Positions 40,775-49,421 of a stretch of DNA of 64,000 bases are shown here, piece after piece. The notes beneath the pieces were generated by a model, which ran no database searches, was not told where the DNA came from, and saw nothing but the letters and a program-made list of their open reading frames with translations. How positions within the stretch are numbered: position 1 is the stretch's first letter; the number at the start of each line of letters is the position of its first letter. The DNA comes from Pseudomonas viridiflava (GTDB taxonomy: Bacteria; Pseudomonadota; Gammaproteobacteria; Pseudomonadales; Pseudomonadaceae), in assembly GCF_900583165.1 (NCBI RefSeq), contig NZ_UTKY01000015.1, forward strand, positions 1 to 64,000, written 5' to 3'. A program made the translations under genes and the position numbers.

Positions 40775-41602
40775 GTGTCTACGGGTAATTTGGATTTTGA
40801 ACAGTTCCGGGTCTTCCTGGAAAAAGCCTGTGGCATATTGCTGGGTGAAAACAAGCAGTACCTGGTATCCAGCCGCCTCAACAAATTGATGGAGCAGCAG
40901 GGTATCAAGTCGCTGGGCGAATTGGTGCAGCGTATCCAGGGCCAGCCGCGCAGCGGTCTCAAGGAGATGGTGGTCGATGCCATGACCACCAACGAAACCT
41001 TGTGGTTTCGTGATACCTACCCGTTCGAAGTGCTCAAGAGCAAAGTGCTGCCGGAGGCCATCAAGGCCAGCCCGGGTCAGCGCCTGCGCATCTGGTCGGC
41101 GGCGTGCTCTTCGGGGCAGGAACCGTATTCGATCTCGATGTCCATCGATGAGTTCGAGCGGACCAACATGGGCCAGTTGAAGGCCGGCGCGCAAATCGTT
41201 GCCACCGACCTCTCCGGCACCATGCTCACCAACTGCAAGACCGGCGAGTACGACAGCCTGGCCCTGGGCCGTGGTTTGTCCCAGGAGCGCCTGCAACGTT
41301 ACTTCGACCCGAAAGGGGCAGGGCGTTGGGCGGTCAAGGCGCCGATCAAGAGCCGGGTGGAGTTTCGCTCGTTCAACCTGCTCGACAGCTACGCCAGCCT
41401 GGGCAAGTTCGACATGGTGTTCTGCCGTAACGTGCTGATCTACTTCTCGGCCGAGGTGAAGAAAGACATCCTGTTGCGTATTCACGGCACGCTCAAGCGT
41501 GGCGGCTATTTGTTCCTCGGTGCTTCTGAAGCACTGAACGGTCTGCCGGATCACTTCCAGATGGTGCAGTGCAGCCCTGGGATTATCTACCAGGCTAAGT
41601 AA
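40775..41602 (+). CDS. cheR: Chemotaxis methyltransferase CheR
   Basis: S-adenosylmethionine-dependent methyltransferase of 275 residues acting on glutamates of chemoreceptors. The helical N-terminal domain is followed by the SAM site IWSAACSSGQEPYSISM and FDMVFCRNVLIYF. The GTG at 40775 follows AAGAGGCGGTATCA. No CheB is encoded nearby. It is followed by a REPIN. Confidence 0.95.
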   Translation: MSTGNLDFEQFRVFLEKACGILLGENKQYLVSSRLNKLMEQQGIKSLGELVQRIQGQPRSGLKEMVVDAMTTNETLWFRDTYPFEVLKSKVLPEAIKASPGQRLRIWSAACSSGQEPYSISMSIDEFERTNMGQLKAGAQIVATDLSGTMLTNCKTGEYDSLALGRGLSQERLQRYFDPKGAGRWAVKAPIKSRVEFRSFNLLDSYASLGKFDMVFCRNVLIYFSAEVKKDILLRIHGTLKRGGYLFLGASEALNGLPDHFQMVQCSPGIIYQAK

Positions 41603-41625
41603 GCCTGAGTTCACTGGGTCCAAAA

Positions 41626-41714
41626 TGTGGGAGGGGGCTTGCCCCCGATAGCGGTAGTTCAGTTGATACATTTATCACTGACACACCGCCATCGGGGGCA
41701 AGCCCCCTCCCACA
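41626..41714. repeat. REPIN between cheR and flgB
   Basis: An 89-base full-length REPIN, arms identical to the others, with the variable centre GGTAGTTCAGTTGATACATT and onward. Confidence 0.93.
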
Positions 41715-41855
41715 CTTGTTATGTGGCAATCCTAACTGCAGCGGCAAGGCCCATTGCCGCTTTACTGGCACCACGCGGAAATCACTTGCCGCTTTTCTGG
41801 CATTGCCGCCCGGCAACTGTCCCTCAAGCCCCGTAAATACGGGCTATCAACAGAT

Positions 41856-41870
41856 TGGCATACACCTTGC
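41856..41870 (+). promoter_or_regulatory. Sigma-54 promoter of flgBCDE
   Basis: TGGCATA-CACC-TTGC keeps the invariant GG and GC with correct spacing, 46 bases before the flgB ATG. RpoN dependence of flgBCDE is established in P. aeruginosa. Confidence 0.85.
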
Positions 41871-41915
41871 TATAACCCTGTTAACGAACAGCAGGTCAGC
41901 CTAAAGGTTTCCGCC

Positions 41916-42323
41916 ATGAGCATCAGCTTCGATAAAGCGCTCGGTATCCACGAACAAGCCCTGGGCTTCCGCGCCCAGCGTGCCGAAGTCCTGGCCAACA
42001 ACATTGCCAACGCCGACACCCCGAACTACAAGGCTCGGGATCTGGACTTCTCCGCCGTGCTCGCCGCACAGCAGGACAAGACCAAGAACGGCACCTTCGC
42101 CTTGAACATGACCAACAACCGTCATATCGAAGCCCAAGGCCTGAGCAATGGTGACGAGTCGTTGCTGTATCGCACGCCGATGCAGCCGTCGATCGACCAG
42201 AACACCGTCGACGCCCAGCTGGAGCAATCGGCCTATGCCGAGAACTCGGTGAACTTCCAGGCCAGCTTTACCCTGCTCAACAGTAAATTCAAAGGGCTGA
42301 TGTCTGCCCTGCGTGGAGAGTAA
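41916..42323 (+). CDS. flgB: Flagellar basal-body rod protein FlgB
   Basis: A 135-residue proximal rod subunit. It begins MSISFDKALGIHEQALGFRA and has the rod-family signature VLANNIANADTPNYKARD. The C-terminal helix ENSVNFQASFTLLNSKFKGL packs in the rod. The ATG at 41916 was chosen over upstream in-frame codons, which overlap the sigma-54 promoter. Confidence 0.95.
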   Translation: MSISFDKALGIHEQALGFRAQRAEVLANNIANADTPNYKARDLDFSAVLAAQQDKTKNGTFALNMTNNRHIEAQGLSNGDESLLYRTPMQPSIDQNTVDAQLEQSAYAENSVNFQASFTLLNSKFKGLMSALRGE

Positions 42324-42326
42324 GCC

Positions 42327-42770
42327 ATGTCCCTGTCCAGTGTTTTCAATATTGCCGGTAGTGGCATGAGCGCCCAGACCACCCGTCTGAACACCGTCGC
42401 CAGTAACATCGCCAACGCCGAGACCGTGTCTTCGAGCATTGACCAGACTTACCGCGCCCGTCACCCGGTGTTTGCCACCATGTTCCAGGCTGGCCAGAAC
42501 GGCGGCAGTGACTCGTTGTTCCAGGAGCAGGGTGCTGCCGGTTCAGGTGTGCAGGTGCTTGGCGTGGTCGAAGACCAGAGCAACCTCGAAGCTCGTTACG
42601 AGCCTAACCATCCTGCCGCGAACGAAAAGGGTTATGTCTACTACCCCAACGTCAACGTGGTCGAGGAAATGGCTGACATGATCTCCGCCAGCCGCTCATT
42701 CCAGACCAATGCGGAAATGATGAACACCGCCAAATCCATGATGCAGAAGGTCCTGACCCTGGGTCAGTGA
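42327..42770 (+). CDS. flgC: Flagellar basal-body rod protein FlgC
   Basis: A 147-residue rod protein beginning MSLSSVFNIAGSGMSAQTTR with TVASNIANAETVSSS. The C-terminus ADMISASRSFQTNAEMMNTA is typical. It lies three bases after flgB, translationally coupled. Confidence 0.95.
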   Translation: MSLSSVFNIAGSGMSAQTTRLNTVASNIANAETVSSSIDQTYRARHPVFATMFQAGQNGGSDSLFQEQGAAGSGVQVLGVVEDQSNLEARYEPNHPAANEKGYVYYPNVNVVEEMADMISASRSFQTNAEMMNTAKSMMQKVLTLGQ

Positions 42771-42785
42771 TAAGGGGCGCCGAAG

Positions 42786-43508
42786 ATGGCCATCGTTGAT
42801 ACCACATCAACCAACACCGCGGTCCAGGACCTTTTCAACACCAAGGTCACCACGGCGACGAATAACGTTGCAAGCACTGCCACCGCTGCCACGGGCAACC
42901 AGACCCTGGGCAAAGATGCGTTCCTGCAACTGCTGGTCACCCAGCTGAAAAACCAGGACCCGCTGTCGCCACAAGACAACGGCGCGTTCGTGGCGCAGTT
43001 GGCGCAGTTCAGCAGCCTGGAAGGCATCAACACCCTGAACGACTCGGTGAATGCAATTTCCAGCAACTTCAGCTCCTCGCAGGCGCTTCAAGCTTCGTCG
43101 CTGGTAGGACGCTCGATCATCACCCAGACCGACAAGGCCTTGGTGGACACCAGCAAGAGCATGACCGGCTCGGTGGCTGTCACGGCGGCCACCGGCAACG
43201 TTGCGGTGAAGATCACCGACGCGAACGGCAACGTGGTACGCACCATCGACATGGGGGCCCAGAGCGCAGGCGCTGCGGACTTTATCTGGGATGGCAAGAA
43301 CGATGCGGGTGAAGTGGCCTCTGCCGGCACTTATACCTTCACGGCCACCACCAAGAATGATGCGGGCGACTCGGTTGCCCTGGTGACTTCGCTGCCGGCG
43401 ACGGTAACGAGCGTGACCCTAAGCAAAACCGGCGGCGAAATGGTGTTGAACCTCGCGGGCGGTATGGGCAGCGTCAAGCTGTCGCAAATTCAGACTATCG
43501 GTACATAG
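42786..43508 (+). CDS. flgD: Flagellar hook-capping protein FlgD
   Basis: A 240-residue scaffold that caps the growing hook. GKDAFLQLLVTQLKNQDPL and DNGAFVAQLAQFSSLEGIN are the N-terminal FlgD signature; the C-terminal half holds FlgD-type Ig/tudor domains (IWDGKNDAGEVASAGTYTF). The N-terminus is Thr/Ala-rich export signal. Confidence 0.95.
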   Translation: MAIVDTTSTNTAVQDLFNTKVTTATNNVASTATAATGNQTLGKDAFLQLLVTQLKNQDPLSPQDNGAFVAQLAQFSSLEGINTLNDSVNAISSNFSSSQALQASSLVGRSIITQTDKALVDTSKSMTGSVAVTAATGNVAVKITDANGNVVRTIDMGAQSAGAADFIWDGKNDAGEVASAGTYTFTATTKNDAGDSVALVTSLPATVTSVTLSKTGGEMVLNLAGGMGSVKLSQIQTIGT

Positions 43509-43539
43509 AGCCGGCTAAATACGGCAGAGGGAGAGAAAC

Positions 43540-44829
43540 ATGTCTTTTAATATCGGCCTTAGCGGCCTCTATGCGGCCAACAAACAACTGGACGTGACCG
43601 GCAACAACATCGCCAACGTCGCGACCACGGGCTTCAAGTCGTCACGTGCGGAATTCGCTGACATCTATGCCGCCTCCAAGCTGGGCACTGGCCAGAACAG
43701 CATCGGCAACGGTGTGAACCTGGCAGCAGTGTCGCAGCAGTTCACCCAGGGCGACGTCAACAACAGCGGCGGCGTACTGGACATGGCGATCCAGGGCGGC
43801 GGCTTCTTCGTTCAGAAGGGCAGCGACGGTTCGTTGGAATACACCCGTAGCGGCGCTTTCCGTGCCGATAAAGACGGCTATATCACCAACAACACCGGCA
43901 CCTCGCGCCTGCAAGGTTATGCGGCGGATGCCGACGGCAAGATCGTCAAGGGCGCCCTGACCGACCTGCAATTGAACCTGTCGTACCTGCCGCCACAGGC
44001 GTCGAGCAAAGTTGACTCCACCAGCAACCTGAACTCTTCAGAGCCGGTGATCGACCAGACGGCGCACCCGTTCGATCCGACCAAGACCGACAGCTTCACC
44101 ACGCAGTACTCCACCACCATCTACGACGCCCAGGGCAACGCCCACTCGATGGTGCAATACATGGTGAAGTCGGACCAGAACCAGTGGACGTCCTACACCC
44201 AGATCGACGGGCGTAACCCGGATGGCACCAGCACTGCGCCTGTTGGCAAGCTGCTGACCTTCGATGACTCCGGCAAGCTCAAGTCCATCACCGATATGGA
44301 CGGCACCAACCCTAACACCACGCTGACGGTTGATTGGACCCCAGGTGTTGTCGTCGACGGCGTGTGGGAATCGAACGGTGCTGCCGGCAAGGATATTGCC
44401 GTGAATATGTCCAACATCACCCAGTACAATTCGGCCAGCTACCGTAACCCACCGGTCACCGATGGCTACGCCACCGGCCAGATCACCGGCCTGAAAATCG
44501 ACGGCAGCGGCGTGCTGTTCGCCACGTTCAGCAACCAGCAGAGCAAGGCCATCGGCCAGATCTCCCTGGCCAGCTTCAACAACGAACAGGGCCTGCAACC
44601 GTCGGGCGGCACCACCTGGAGAGAGACCTTCGCTTCGGGCCAGCCGGGCTTCGACGCTCCGCAAGCCGGTACCTTGGGTTCGATCGTGGCTAACTCCCTG
44701 GAGAACTCCAACGTCAACCTGACCAACGAGCTGGTGGACCTGATCAAGGCCCAGAGCAACTATCAGGCGAACGCCAAGACCATCTCCACCCAGAGCACCA
44801 TCATGCAGACCATCATTCAGATGACCTGA
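43540..44829 (+). CDS. flgE: Flagellar hook protein FlgE
   Basis: Structural subunit of the hook, 429 residues. It begins MSFNIGLSGLYAANKQLDVT with NNIANVATTGFKSSRAEF; the C-terminus ALVDLIKAQSNYQANAKT-like helix is conserved. The ATG follows GGGAGAGAAAC. It ends at a terminator, and the usual next genes flgF to flgL are not here; nrdA lies next in convergent orientation. Confidence 0.95.
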   Translation: MSFNIGLSGLYAANKQLDVTGNNIANVATTGFKSSRAEFADIYAASKLGTGQNSIGNGVNLAAVSQQFTQGDVNNSGGVLDMAIQGGGFFVQKGSDGSLEYTRSGAFRADKDGYITNNTGTSRLQGYAADADGKIVKGALTDLQLNLSYLPPQASSKVDSTSNLNSSEPVIDQTAHPFDPTKTDSFTTQYSTTIYDAQGNAHSMVQYMVKSDQNQWTSYTQIDGRNPDGTSTAPVGKLLTFDDSGKLKSITDMDGTNPNTTLTVDWTPGVVVDGVWESNGAAGKDIAVNMSNITQYNSASYRNPPVTDGYATGQITGLKIDGSGVLFATFSNQQSKAIGQISLASFNNEQGLQPSGGTTWRETFASGQPGFDAPQAGTLGSIVANSLENSNVNLTNELVDLIKAQSNYQANAKTISTQSTIMQTIIQMT

Positions 44830-44844
44830 TGCGGTAGCGCTCAA

Positions 44845-44875
44845 CAAAAAGCCCCTCACATGAGGGGCTTTTTTG
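44845..44875 (+). terminator. Terminator after flgE
   Basis: AAAAAGCCCCTCA and TGAGGGGCTTTTTT form a tight stem 16 bases past the flgE stop. Confidence 0.92.
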
Positions 44876-44907
44876 TGGGCGCTGTCTTCAGGGTAATGAA
44901 AATCAAG

Positions 44908-45012
44908 GGTGGGAGCCGGGCTTGCCCGCGATGGCGGTGTATCAGTCAAAGCTGCACCAACTGACAGATAGCTATCGCAGCGATGCGGCGACCCGACAAG
45001 CCAGCTCCCACA
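44908..45012. repeat. REP pair of a second, divergent subfamily
   Basis: GGTGGGAGCCGGGCTTGCCC at the left and AAGCCAGCTCCCACA at the right form an imperfect REPIN of about 105 bases. The core differs from the main family (GAGCCGGG for GAGGGGG) and the right arm contains CGCAGCGATGCGGCGACCCG. It lies between flgE and the nrdA terminator. Confidence 0.8.
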
Positions 45013-45044
45013 GGGGAATGCATTTCAAAAAAGACCCATAAAAG

Positions 45045-45084
45045 AAAACCCCCGCCAAACCCAGGGGGCTTGGCGGGGGTTTTT
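45045..45084 (-). terminator. Terminator after nrdA
   Basis: AAAACCCCCGCC and GGCGGGGGTTTTT form a strong symmetric stem, 33 bases past the nrdA stop on the reverse strand. Confidence 0.9.
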
Positions 45085-45117
45085 AGGCAAGCGCTGTAGG
45101 GCGTTTGCCAGCTCAGC

Positions 45118-48015
45118 TTATTGGCAAGCTTCGCAATCCGGCTCGTCAATCGCGCAGGCTTTTGGCACGGGTGCCGGGCCGGCTGGTGCGGCGAGTACCG
45201 AGTCATCACCGTGGTTGCCGCCACTGGAAACAGCGTTCAGCTTACCGGTGTTGATGGTCGACTTCTCGGTGCTGGTCGCAGCCAGGGCACGGAGGTAGTA
45301 AGTGGTTTTCAGGCCACGGTACCAAGCCATGCGGTAGGTCACGTCCAGTTTCTTGCCCGAAGCACCGGCGATGTACAGGTTCAGGGATTGGGCCTGGTCG
45401 ATCCACTTCTGACGACGGCTGGCGGCGTCAACGATCCACTTGGTGTCCACTTCGAAGGCGGTCGCGTAGAGCTCTTTGAGTTCTTGCGGGATGCGCTCGA
45501 TCTGCTGCACGGAACCGTCGTAGTACTTCAGGTCGTTGATCATGACCGAGTCCCACAGGCCACGGGCTTTCAGGTCGCGAACCAGGTACGGGTTGATCAC
45601 GGTGAATTCGCCCGACAGGTTCGATTTCACATACAGGTTCTGGTAGGTCGGTTCGATCGACTGCGACACGCCGGTGATGTTGGCGATGGTCGCGGTCGGT
45701 GCGATGGCCATGATGTTGGAGTTACGAATGCCTTTCTGCACACGGGCACGTACCGGCGCCCAGTCCAGGGATTCTTCCAGGTCAACATCGATGTACTTCT
45801 GGCCACGTTGCTCGATCAGGATCTGTTGCGAGTCCAGCGGCAGGATGCCTTTGGACCATAGCGAACCCTGGAACGTCTCGTAGGCGCCGCGCTCGTCGGC
45901 CAGGTCGCAGGAAGCCTGGATCGCGTAGTAGCTGACCGCTTCCATGGACTTGTCGGCGAACTCGACCGCAGCATCCGAACCGTAAGGAATGTGCTGCAAG
46001 TACAGCGCATCCTGGAAGCCCATGATGCCCAGACCCACCGGACGGTGCTTGAAGTTGGAGTTCTGCGCCTGAGGCACCGAGTAGTAGTTGATGTCGATAA
46101 CGTTATCGAGCATGCGAACGGCGGTGTTGACGGTGCGTTCCAGCTTGGCGGTGTCCAGCTTGCCGTTGACGATGTGGTTCGGCAGGTTGATCGAACCCAG
46201 GTTGCAAACGGCGATCTCGTCCTTGTTGGTGTTCAAGGTGATCTCGGTGCACAGGTTCGAGCTGTGGACCACGCCCACGTGCTGCTGCGGGCTACGCAGG
46301 TTGCACGGGTCTTTGAAGGTCAGCCATGGGTGGCCGGTTTCAAACAGCATGGACAGCATTTTGCGCCACAGGTCTTTGGCTTGGATGGTCTTGAACAGCT
46401 TGATCTTGCCAGGGTACTGGGACAGGGCTTCGTAGTACTCGTAGCGCTCTTCGAAGGCCTTGCCGGTCAGGTCGTGCAGGTCCGGTACTTCGGATGGCGA
46501 GAACAGGGTCCACTGGCCGTCATCGAAGACGCGCTTCATGAACAGGTCAGGGATCCAGTTGGCGGTGTTCATGTCGTGGGTACGACGACGGTCATCACCG
46601 GTGTTCTTGCGCAGCTCGATGAACTCTTCAATGTCCATGTGCCAGGTTTCCAGGTAGGCACACACAGCGCCTTTGCGCTTGCCACCCTGGTTAACGGCTA
46701 CCGCGGTGTCGTTCACGACTTTCAGGAACGGAACAACGCCCTGGGACTTGCCGTTGGTGCCCTTGATGTACGAACCCAGTGCGCGCACCGGGGTCCAGTC
46801 GTTGCCCAGGCCGCCGGCGAATTTGGACAACATGGCGTTGTCGTGGATCGCGTGGTAGATGCCCGACAGGTCATCCGGCACGGTGGTCAGGTAGCAGCTC
46901 GACAGCTGTGGACGCAGGGTACCGGCGTTGAACAGGGTCGGGGTCGACGACATGTAGTCGAAGGACGACAACAGGTTGTAGAACTCGATGGCACGGTCTT
47001 CTTTGTGCTTCTCTTCAATCGCCAGGCCCATGGCCACGCGCATGAAGAACACTTGCGGCAGTTCGAAGCGGATACCGTCCTTGTGGATGAAGTAACGGTC
47101 GTACAGGGTTTGCAGGCCCAGGTACGTGAACTGCTGGTCGCGCTCGTGGTTGATCGCGTTGCCGAGTTTTTCCAGGTCGAAAGTGGCCAGGATCGGGTTC
47201 AGCAATTCGAATTCGATACCCTTGGCGATGTAGGCAGGCAGGGCCTTGGCGTACAGGTCCGCCATTTCGTGGTGGGTCGCGCTCTGGGCGACACCGAGGA
47301 AGCCCAGGCCTTCGGCACGCAGGGTGTCCATCAGCAGGCGCGCGGTCACGAACGAGTAGTTTGGCTCGCGTTCAACCAGGGTACGGGCAGTCATCACCAG
47401 GGCGGTGTTGACGTCGGTCAGGGCCACGCCGTCGTACAGGTTCTTCAGGGTTTCGCGCTGGATCAGGTCACCGTCGACTTCTTCCAGGCCTTCGCAGGCT
47501 TCGGTGACGATGGTGTTCAGGCGGCCCAGGTCCAGCGGTGCAAACGTACCGTCGGCCAGGGTGATGCGGATCGATGGGTGAGCCTGTACCGATGCTTCGT
47601 CGGCCGGGGCGCGCACGGCGCGTTCCTTGGAGCGGGCGTCACGGTAGATCACGTAGTCGCGGGCCACTTTCTGCTCGCCGGCACGCATCAGAGCCAGTTC
47701 GACCTGGTCCTGGATTTCTTCGATATGGATGGTGCCGCCCGAAGGCATGCGACGCTTGAAGGTTGCGGTGACTTGTTCGGTCAGGCGGGCAACGGTGTCG
47801 TGGATGCGCGACGAGGCAGCAGCGGTGCCGCCTTCAACTGCAAGAAACGCTTTGGTGATCGCGACGGTGATTTTGTCGTCGGTGTAAGGCACGACAGTGC
47901 CGTTACGCTTGATCACGCGCAGTTGGCCAGGTGCAGTGGCGGACAGATCCAGGTTTGAATCAGCGGCCTGCGGCACGGAGCCCTGCGGGTTCTCGCGAGT
48001 TGTGTCGGTTTGCAT
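45118..48015 (-). CDS. nrdA: Ribonucleoside-diphosphate reductase alpha subunit NrdA
   Basis: Catalytic subunit of class Ia ribonucleotide reductase, 965 residues. An N-terminal ATP-cone (LRVIKRNGTVVPYTDDKITV) is followed by a second, cone-like segment (IRITLADGTFAPLDLGRLN), the duplicated arrangement known in P. aeruginosa NrdA. The radical-site Cys589 and Glu591 lie in NLCTEI; paired redox cysteines are in LSSCYL and AVCNLGS; the C-terminus has the thioredoxin-reducible pair PDCEAC. The ATG at 48015 gives MQTDTTRENPQGS; an upstream in-frame start is unlikely. nrdB is absent downstream; it is at 1-289. Confidence 0.96.
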   Translation of the reverse strand: MQTDTTRENPQGSVPQAADSNLDLSATAPGQLRVIKRNGTVVPYTDDKITVAITKAFLAVEGGTAAASSRIHDTVARLTEQVTATFKRRMPSGGTIHIEEIQDQVELALMRAGEQKVARDYVIYRDARSKERAVRAPADEASVQAHPSIRITLADGTFAPLDLGRLNTIVTEACEGLEEVDGDLIQRETLKNLYDGVALTDVNTALVMTARTLVEREPNYSFVTARLLMDTLRAEGLGFLGVAQSATHHEMADLYAKALPAYIAKGIEFELLNPILATFDLEKLGNAINHERDQQFTYLGLQTLYDRYFIHKDGIRFELPQVFFMRVAMGLAIEEKHKEDRAIEFYNLLSSFDYMSSTPTLFNAGTLRPQLSSCYLTTVPDDLSGIYHAIHDNAMLSKFAGGLGNDWTPVRALGSYIKGTNGKSQGVVPFLKVVNDTAVAVNQGGKRKGAVCAYLETWHMDIEEFIELRKNTGDDRRRTHDMNTANWIPDLFMKRVFDDGQWTLFSPSEVPDLHDLTGKAFEERYEYYEALSQYPGKIKLFKTIQAKDLWRKMLSMLFETGHPWLTFKDPCNLRSPQQHVGVVHSSNLCTEITLNTNKDEIAVCNLGSINLPNHIVNGKLDTAKLERTVNTAVRMLDNVIDINYYSVPQAQNSNFKHRPVGLGIMGFQDALYLQHIPYGSDAAVEFADKSMEAVSYYAIQASCDLADERGAYETFQGSLWSKGILPLDSQQILIEQRGQKYIDVDLEESLDWAPVRARVQKGIRNSNIMAIAPTATIANITGVSQSIEPTYQNLYVKSNLSGEFTVINPYLVRDLKARGLWDSVMINDLKYYDGSVQQIERIPQELKELYATAFEVDTKWIVDAASRRQKWIDQAQSLNLYIAGASGKKLDVTYRMAWYRGLKTTYYLRALAATSTEKSTINTGKLNAVSSGGNHGDDSVLAAPAGPAPVPKACAIDEPDCEACQ

Positions 48016-48220
48016 GGGGGGTTGTCTCCACGTTCTATATTTGATTGCGAGTGCCAGGCTCTTCCTGCAACACCCGTACCGTTTTCCATATCGGGGATGG
48101 GAAACAGCTGCCATCCGCGTGAGCGGTTTGGTCTACTGAAAGTCTCTTGGTTCCATGCTGCGCTAGCAATAAAACGCTTGAATATCGGGCCACTTGTGTG
48201 GTTGGGCGATTTGGTCAAAA

Positions 48221-48268
48221 ACCCCACATATAGGGTCTTCTCTGGCGCCGAGGTACAAGATAATGCGT
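48221..48268 (-). promoter_or_regulatory. Tandem NrdR boxes upstream of nrdA
   Basis: On the reverse strand ACGCATTATCTTGTAC (48268-48253) and ACCCTATATGTGGGGT (48236-48221) match the NrdR consensus acaCwAtATaTwGtgt at about 11 and 12 of 16 positions. They are separated by exactly 16 bases, so the centres are 32 bases apart, the three-turn spacing known for NrdR pairs. The downstream box ends 205 bases before the nrdA ATG. Confidence 0.75.
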
Positions 48269-48295
48269 TTTGTAGGGGTTGGCAACGCAGTAACC

Positions 48296-48316
48296 TGTGG
48301 ATAACGCTGTGGGTAA
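48296..48316 (-). promoter_or_regulatory. Two DnaA boxes upstream of nrdA
   Basis: TGTGGATAA at 48296-48304 is a perfect DnaA box (TTATCCACA on the reverse strand); TGTGGGTAA at 48308-48316 differs at one position. They are in the same orientation, 12 bases apart, and just upstream of the NrdR pair. In E. coli DnaA binds the nrdAB promoter. Here the function is inferred. Confidence 0.7.
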
Positions 48317-48557
48317 AGTGTGTATGAAAGGTGGAACACGCGTGTAGGCCGCATTACTGCTGCGTTGCACCGTTTGTCATGAAATGTTTCGGCCTTAAAA
48401 CAGCCCGGCCATTTTCGAAGGGCGCGAACCCTATCACAAAAAAACGCGATCTCCGAATGGATTTCCAGGCTTGTGCAAGAGGGTTGGGGCGTGGCTACAA
48501 TCGGTCCTGTTATGCCCGCCAAAGATGACAAATAAGGTATGACCGAAGCAGATCAAG

Positions 48558-48646
48558 TGTGGGAGGGGGCTAGCCCCCGATGGCAGTGTGTCAGGCAATG
48601 CATCTATTACTGATCCACCGCTATCGGGGGCAAGCCCCCTCCCACA
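48558..48646. repeat. REPIN upstream of the RstAB-like operon
   Basis: An 89-base REPIN with a one-base change in the left arm (GCTAGCCCCC for GCTTGCCCCC). It ends 49 bases before the response-regulator start. Confidence 0.92.
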
Positions 48647-48695
48647 TTTGAACCTCCACCGGTAATAAAATTTCTAATAACAATGAGGACCACCC

Positions 48696-49421
48696 GTGGA
48701 GCAAGAAGCCTGGCAGGTATTGATTGTCGAAGACGACCAGCGACTCGCCGAGTTGACCCGCGACTATCTGGAGAGCAACGGCCTGCGGGTGTCGATCGAA
48801 GGCGACGGCGCTCTGGCCGCAGCGCGGATCATCGCCGAGCAACCCGACCTGGTGATTCTTGACCTGATGCTCCCTGGCGAAGACGGCCTGAGCATCTGCT
48901 GCAAGGTGCGCGAACGCTATGACGGCGTGATCTTGATGCTCACCGCACGCACCGACGACATGGACCAGGTGCTCGGCCTGGACATGGGCGCCGACGATTA
49001 CGTCTGCAAACCCGTGCGCCCGCGCCTCTTATTGGCGCGCATCCAGGCCTTGCTGCGGCGCAGTGAGCCTGCTGAACCTGTCGCAGTGGAAAACCAGCGC
49101 CGCCTGCAATTCGGCCCCCTGGTGGTGGACAACGCTCTGCGTGAAGCCTGGTTGAATGAGGGCGGCATCGAGCTGACCAGCGCCGAATTCGACCTGTTGT
49201 GGCTGTTGGTGGCGAATGCCGGGCGTATTCTTTCCCGCGAAGAAATCTTCATCGCCTTGCGCGGTATTGGCTACGACGGCCAGGATCGCTCCATTGATGT
49301 GCGTATTTCGCGCATTCGCCCCAAGATCGGCGACGACCCGATCCACCCGCGCCTGATCAAGACCATCCGCAGCAAAGGCTACCTGTTCGTCCCTGAAGCT
49401 TGCGCCGACATGCCGCTGTGA
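48696..49421 (+). CDS. OmpR-family response regulator (RstA-like)
   Basis: A 241-residue regulator: receiver domain with phospho-acceptor Asp56 in VILDLMLPGEDG and a C-terminal winged helix (SRIRPKIGDDPIHPRLIKTI). The start is a GTG at 48696. It overlaps the sensor kinase by four bases. Next to nrdA it corresponds to PA1157 in P. aeruginosa. The stimulus and targets are not known to me. Confidence 0.9.
   Translation: MEQEAWQVLIVEDDQRLAELTRDYLESNGLRVSIEGDGALAAARIIAEQPDLVILDLMLPGEDGLSICCKVRERYDGVILMLTARTDDMDQVLGLDMGADDYVCKPVRPRLLLARIQALLRRSEPAEPVAVENQRRLQFGPLVVDNALREAWLNEGGIELTSAEFDLLWLLVANAGRILSREEIFIALRGIGYDGQDRSIDVRISRIRPKIGDDPIHPRLIKTIRSKGYLFVPEACADMPL

Larger units (their letters stand above)
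48016..48695. other. nrdA upstream region
   Basis: Apart from the NrdR and DnaA boxes and the REPIN at 48558-48646, these 680 bases hold no gene. The nrdA transcript probably has a leader of about 200 bases. The divergent two-component operon starts at 48696. Confidence 0.6.

Noticed and set aside
45991..47958. Forward open frame of 655 codons opposite nrdA
   Set aside because: Antisense shadow of a highly biased gene; the product is low-complexity Val/Gly/Gln-rich with no recognisable domain.
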